This document shows positions 61,707 to 64,000 of a stretch of DNA of 64,000 nt, piece by piece (the first letter of the stretch is position 1; each line of letters starts with the position of its first letter). This DNA comes from JASKKU01 sp964416905. GTDB taxonomy: Archaea > Nanobdellota > Nanobdellia > Woesearchaeales > JASKKU01. Position numbers and translations under genes: made by a program. The DNA lies in contig CAYQFL010000001.1 of assembly GCA_964416905.1 (NCBI GenBank), positions 1 through 64,000 of the forward strand, given 5' to 3'. Below the pieces are notes generated by a model. That model was given only the letters and a program-made list of their open reading frames with translations, made no database searches and was not told the DNA's origin.

Positions 61707-62576
61707 TCACTTTCTACGAGGCATAGATGCTTGGGCACCACCTTGCGGTCCAGGGCTTTGAGCTAATCTTGTATGCAACTTATCTAAAATTTTCTTTTGA
61801 ACTGCATTTAATCTTTCTCTAACTCGCTCAGCAATATTAGCGTTCAACTGGTTAAGCTGCTGCTCATGAGCTGTCCTCATCTGTTTAACTCTTTCCTGGA
61901 TTTGTTCAATCTGTTGAGCTTGATTTCTTATAACTTCTCTTAATTGATTCTTTAATTGTTCCTTGTTTGTTAATGCTGATTCATCAAATCTTACATCAGG
62001 TTTATTTAGCATAGCTCTAACAATTTTTTCATTATGAGCTCTGACATGTTGTGTAATCATTTCCTTAACAGCTCTAATTTTTTCTTGGATTTTCTGTTGT
62101 GCGTTTTCATTAACTTTAGTTCTAATCTGAGCAAGCTCTTCTCCTGTAAAATCTTCATGCAAAATTGTGCTAAATTGTCTTATTAAAGACCTGCTCTCAT
62201 TAAGCAAAATCACAAAATCTGATGCTAAATTTTGCAGAGTTTCTTGGTTTACTTCTTCAGGAATTGTTGACACAGTTTCATTAACCTGATCAGCTAAAGC
62301 TCTCATATTTTCAAGCATAAGCTCCAACTCAGAAGAATCGTAATCAGGTTTAACTTCCTTAATTGCATTTATTACTTCCTCGCCCTTAATAATCTGGGTT
62401 TCAAGATTCTTATTTAATTGTAACAACCTAACCTTTGCACCAAAACTTGTTGTGAATGCCTTTAAAGCTTCATCCTCAATAGCATTATCTTCTGCATAAA
62501 CTGAAGGCATTATTGCTATTGAAAACACCGCAAACAATGCAACCAGCATCAAAACAATATTCAATTTCTTTTTCAT
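61707..62576 (-). CDS. Secreted helical/coiled-coil protein
   Basis: 289 aa from the ATG at 62576 behind GAGGTGAATAAC; the GTG at 62585 is the ribosome site. Signal peptide (NIVLMLVALFAVFSIAIMPSVYA) with AxA-type cleavage, then almost entirely helical, Gln/Glu/Arg-rich sequence (QQIEQIQERVKQMRTAHEQQLNQL) and a Gly/Pro/Gln tail. Head-to-head with a membrane winged-helix regulator gene, with repeated CGGAA sites between them; it may be a regulated envelope protein. The lipoprotein gene at 61397 lies 100 nt downstream on the same strand. Confidence 0.72.
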   Translation of the reverse strand: MKKKLNIVLMLVALFAVFSIAIMPSVYAEDNAIEDEALKAFTTSFGAKVRLLQLNKNLETQIIKGEEVINAIKEVKPDYDSSELELMLENMRALADQVNETVSTIPEEVNQETLQNLASDFVILLNESRSLIRQFSTILHEDFTGEELAQIRTKVNENAQQKIQEKIRAVKEMITQHVRAHNEKIVRAMLNKPDVRFDESALTNKEQLKNQLREVIRNQAQQIEQIQERVKQMRTAHEQQLNQLNANIAERVRERLNAVQKKILDKLHTRLAQSPGPQGGAQASMPRRK

Positions 62577-62629
62577 GTTATTCACCTCCGAAAGATTTAA
62601 AACATCTCAAATCTACTGTTCATATATAA

Positions 62630-62671
62630 CCGGAACAATATAAATAATTTTGCCGGAAAGGTAGCGGAACG
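62630..62671. promoter_or_regulatory. CGGAA repeat cluster and TATA box in the divergent promoter
   Basis: CGGAA occurs at 62631, 62654 and 62665, spaced 23 and 11 bases, near whole helical turns on one face of DNA. A TATA-like ATATAAATA (62637-62645) lies between the first two sites and about 30 nt before the ATG at 62672. Possible operator for the adjacent membrane regulator; function inferred. Confidence 0.4.
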
Positions 62672-63415
62672 ATGGGAACGAAGCCTTATTTTAAAGCAAT
62701 AACAACCTTTGCAATCATTTTTTTTGTCTCAATGAACTTTAGTTTAGCATATTTCGGCGATTTAACAATAGACATCAACCAAAAAGGAGAAGTAACAATA
62801 ACTGGAGAAACTGATTGCGAAGAATTAAGCAACTTGAATAATGTTCTAAAATTCACTTCTATTAGAAACAACAAAATCTTGGTTAACATTTCCTCAAAAT
62901 GTTTCTTTGAATCCATTTCTTACGAACTCATGCTACCTAAGAATGCTTTAGTGAATTATTTCAAATCTTCAACCAGATATGTAATAACCAGCGAAAAAGA
63001 AAGACTAATCATAAAAAGCTCAGATTCTTCAGAAACATTAGAGATTTTGGTACAATTCTCTACCACTAATGAAAACCAGCAAAATTATATCTTATTCTTT
63101 TTCATAACAACTACAATTATCTCAATAATTATCATTATATGGCTAGTAATCAAACAGAAGAAATCTCTTACAATTATCAACGAAGAATTGAATGAGCGGC
63201 AAAAACAAATAATCAACATTTTGCTCAAAGAAAAATCAATATCTCAAGCAGAATTAACAAAAAGGCTTAACCTTCCAAAGTCTTCAGTATCACGAAATGT
63301 AAACTCGTTATTGAGAAAGGGAATAATCATTAAAGAAAAGAAAACAAAAACGAACATCCTTAAACTAAATCCAGAATACCATAAAAATCAAAGAAAAGAA
63401 GAAAACAAAAATTAA
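62672..63415 (+). CDS. Membrane-bound winged-helix regulator (one-component sensor)
   Basis: 247 aa. Signal peptide or first TM helix (AITTFAIIFFVSMNFSLAYFG), an extracellular beta-rich domain with two Cys (TDCEEL...SSKCFFES), a TM helix near residues 147-166 (LFFFITTTIISIIIIIWLV), then a cytoplasmic MarR/ArsR-like winged helix (QKQIINILLKEKSISQAELTKRLNLPKSSVSRNVNSL) and a basic tail. It could bind DNA while reading an outside signal. Its operator may be the CGGAA cluster upstream. Confidence 0.78.
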   Translation: MGTKPYFKAITTFAIIFFVSMNFSLAYFGDLTIDINQKGEVTITGETDCEELSNLNNVLKFTSIRNNKILVNISSKCFFESISYELMLPKNALVNYFKSSTRYVITSEKERLIIKSSDSSETLEILVQFSTTNENQQNYILFFFITTTIISIIIIIWLVIKQKKSLTIINEELNERQKQIINILLKEKSISQAELTKRLNLPKSSVSRNVNSLLRKGIIIKEKKTKTNILKLNPEYHKNQRKEENKN

Positions 63416-64000
63416 CTAATAGTACATGCGCTCCAGCCACAACTGTGACAAGTTTTGCATCCAGACTCTGCTGTTAATTTGCTTCCACAAATAGGGCAAA
63501 TGTCAACGCCTTTTTTTCCTTCTTCATTTAAAACAACTCTTGGGTTAAAAGAACCTGTTTTTTTACTTTGTTGAACATTCTTGTTCTCGGATGCAGATGA
63601 AAGAAACACATCTAAACTCTTGTTTGATCCTTCTGACTCTAATATCTCTGAAACATTCAAAAGCTCTCCAAGTTTAGGCTTCTGGTTGATTAATCCTTTT
63701 AACTTATCGCTTGAATATTTTGAAGGTCTCAACAAGAATCTCTGCTTTGAATCATCTCCTTCAACATTCAAAACCTGACCAAACTTACTACCATCTCTAT
63801 AAACAGTTACACCCTTACAATTAAGTTCATGAGCTAACAAATAGGCATACTTAATGTCATCAACGCTTACCCATTTCTTCATATTTATGGTTTTACTAAT
63901 ACTATCAGTAACCCATAACTGCATTTCAGCTTGTGCTACCAGATGGTCTAACCAATGCAAGTCCATTGCTGTAACGAAAATCTCCTTTAAATCCTCAGGA
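63412..64000 (-). CDS. nrdJ: Adenosylcobalamin-dependent ribonucleotide reductase, C-terminal part
   Basis: The gene runs off the window's right edge, so only ~195 C-terminal residues are seen; the frame stays open upstream of 63966 (PEDLKEIFVTAMDLHW). TDSISKTINMKKWVSVDDIKYAYLLAHELNCKGVTVYRDGSK is the class II (NrdJ) signature. A final zinc-ribbon CPICGSKL...CKTCHSCGWSAC carries the redox and metal cysteines. Makes dNTPs with B12 as cofactor. The stop overlaps the regulator gene's end by four bases, convergent. Confidence 0.93.
   Translation of the reverse strand, partial: PEDLKEIFVTAMDLHWLDHLVAQAEMQLWVTDSISKTINMKKWVSVDDIKYAYLLAHELNCKGVTVYRDGSKFGQVLNVEGDDSKQRFLLRPSKYSSDKLKGLINQKPKLGELLNVSEILESEGSNKSLDVFLSSASENKNVQQSKKTGSFNPRVVLNEEGKKGVDICPICGSKLTAESGCKTCHSCGWSACTIS

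Overview
The window looks like a chromosomal segment of an archaeon of the DPANN superphylum, most like the Woesearchaeota/Pacearchaeota group; the lineage is inferred, not proven. The archaeal signals are clear: eukaryote-type ribosomal proteins (uL16/L10e, eS1, eL18, eL33), RNA polymerase subunits Rpo3 and Rpo10, PCNA, XPD, NurA, a group II chaperonin, an elongator tRNA-Met with a bulge-helix-bulge intron, AT-rich TATA boxes 25-35 nt before many ATGs, and GGTG-type ribosome sites inside operons. The base composition is AT-rich. Coding density is high and no gene-free stretch exceeds about 300 bases. No CRISPR array, insertion sequence, prophage or rRNA operon was seen. Layout: 1-4.3 kb holds surface proteins (the 3' part of a VGIGTT-repeat/knob protein and two cadherin-like proteins). 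4.3-9.2 kb holds a DUF371 protein, L10e, a PARP-like ADP-ribosyltransferase candidate, an XPD-like helicase and a PfkB kinase. 9.5-14.4 kb is a tight four-gene operon: an unrecognised 488-aa protein, a coiled-coil protein, an endonuclease IV-like TIM barrel split by a very large insertion, and a nucleotidyltransferase. 14.4-20.1 kb mixes glycosyltransferases, eL33, eS1, PCNA, a membrane thioredoxin-like protein and a tiny histone-fold protein. 20.1-23.9 kb is the classical archaeal operon S13-S4-S11-Rpo3-(tRNA-Leu)-L18e-L13-S9-Rpo10 on the minus strand. 24.1-31.8 kb holds tRNA-Gly, a bacterial-type QueA, small regulators, an aRF1-type methyltransferase, a protein kinase fused to an O6-alkylguanine-DNA alkyltransferase, paralogous hypotheticals, NurA, and a PIG-L deacetylase with a GT4 glycosyltransferase. 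31.8-38.5 kb has SMC, a degraded sugar-phosphate isomerase, a ROK kinase and endonuclease III. 38.6-50.1 kb is a cell-surface block: two giant membrane-anchored cadherin-like proteins, a cytoplasmic helical protein and a MoxR-DUF58-VWA operon. The first giant gene is broken by a 100-N scaffold gap flanked by an exact 55-bp duplication, almost certainly an assembly artefact. 50.1-64 kb has five tRNAs' worth of spacing in which lie tRNA-Phe, tRNA-Met, tRNA-His and tRNA-Lys, plus topoisomerase I, an amino-acid permease fused to a methyltransferase, S7, HisRS, DUF460, thermosome, an AAA ATPase, a secreted helical protein divergent from a membrane-bound winged-helix regulator, and the 3' end of a class II ribonucleotide reductase. 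The strongest candidates for undescribed biology are the endonuclease IV-like operon (9.5-14.4 kb), the kinase-alkyltransferase fusion (26.8 kb), the permease-methyltransferase fusion (52.6 kb), the archaeal QueA (24.3 kb) and the PARP-like protein (5.7 kb). All functional calls come from reading the sequence and remembered family motifs; no database search was run.
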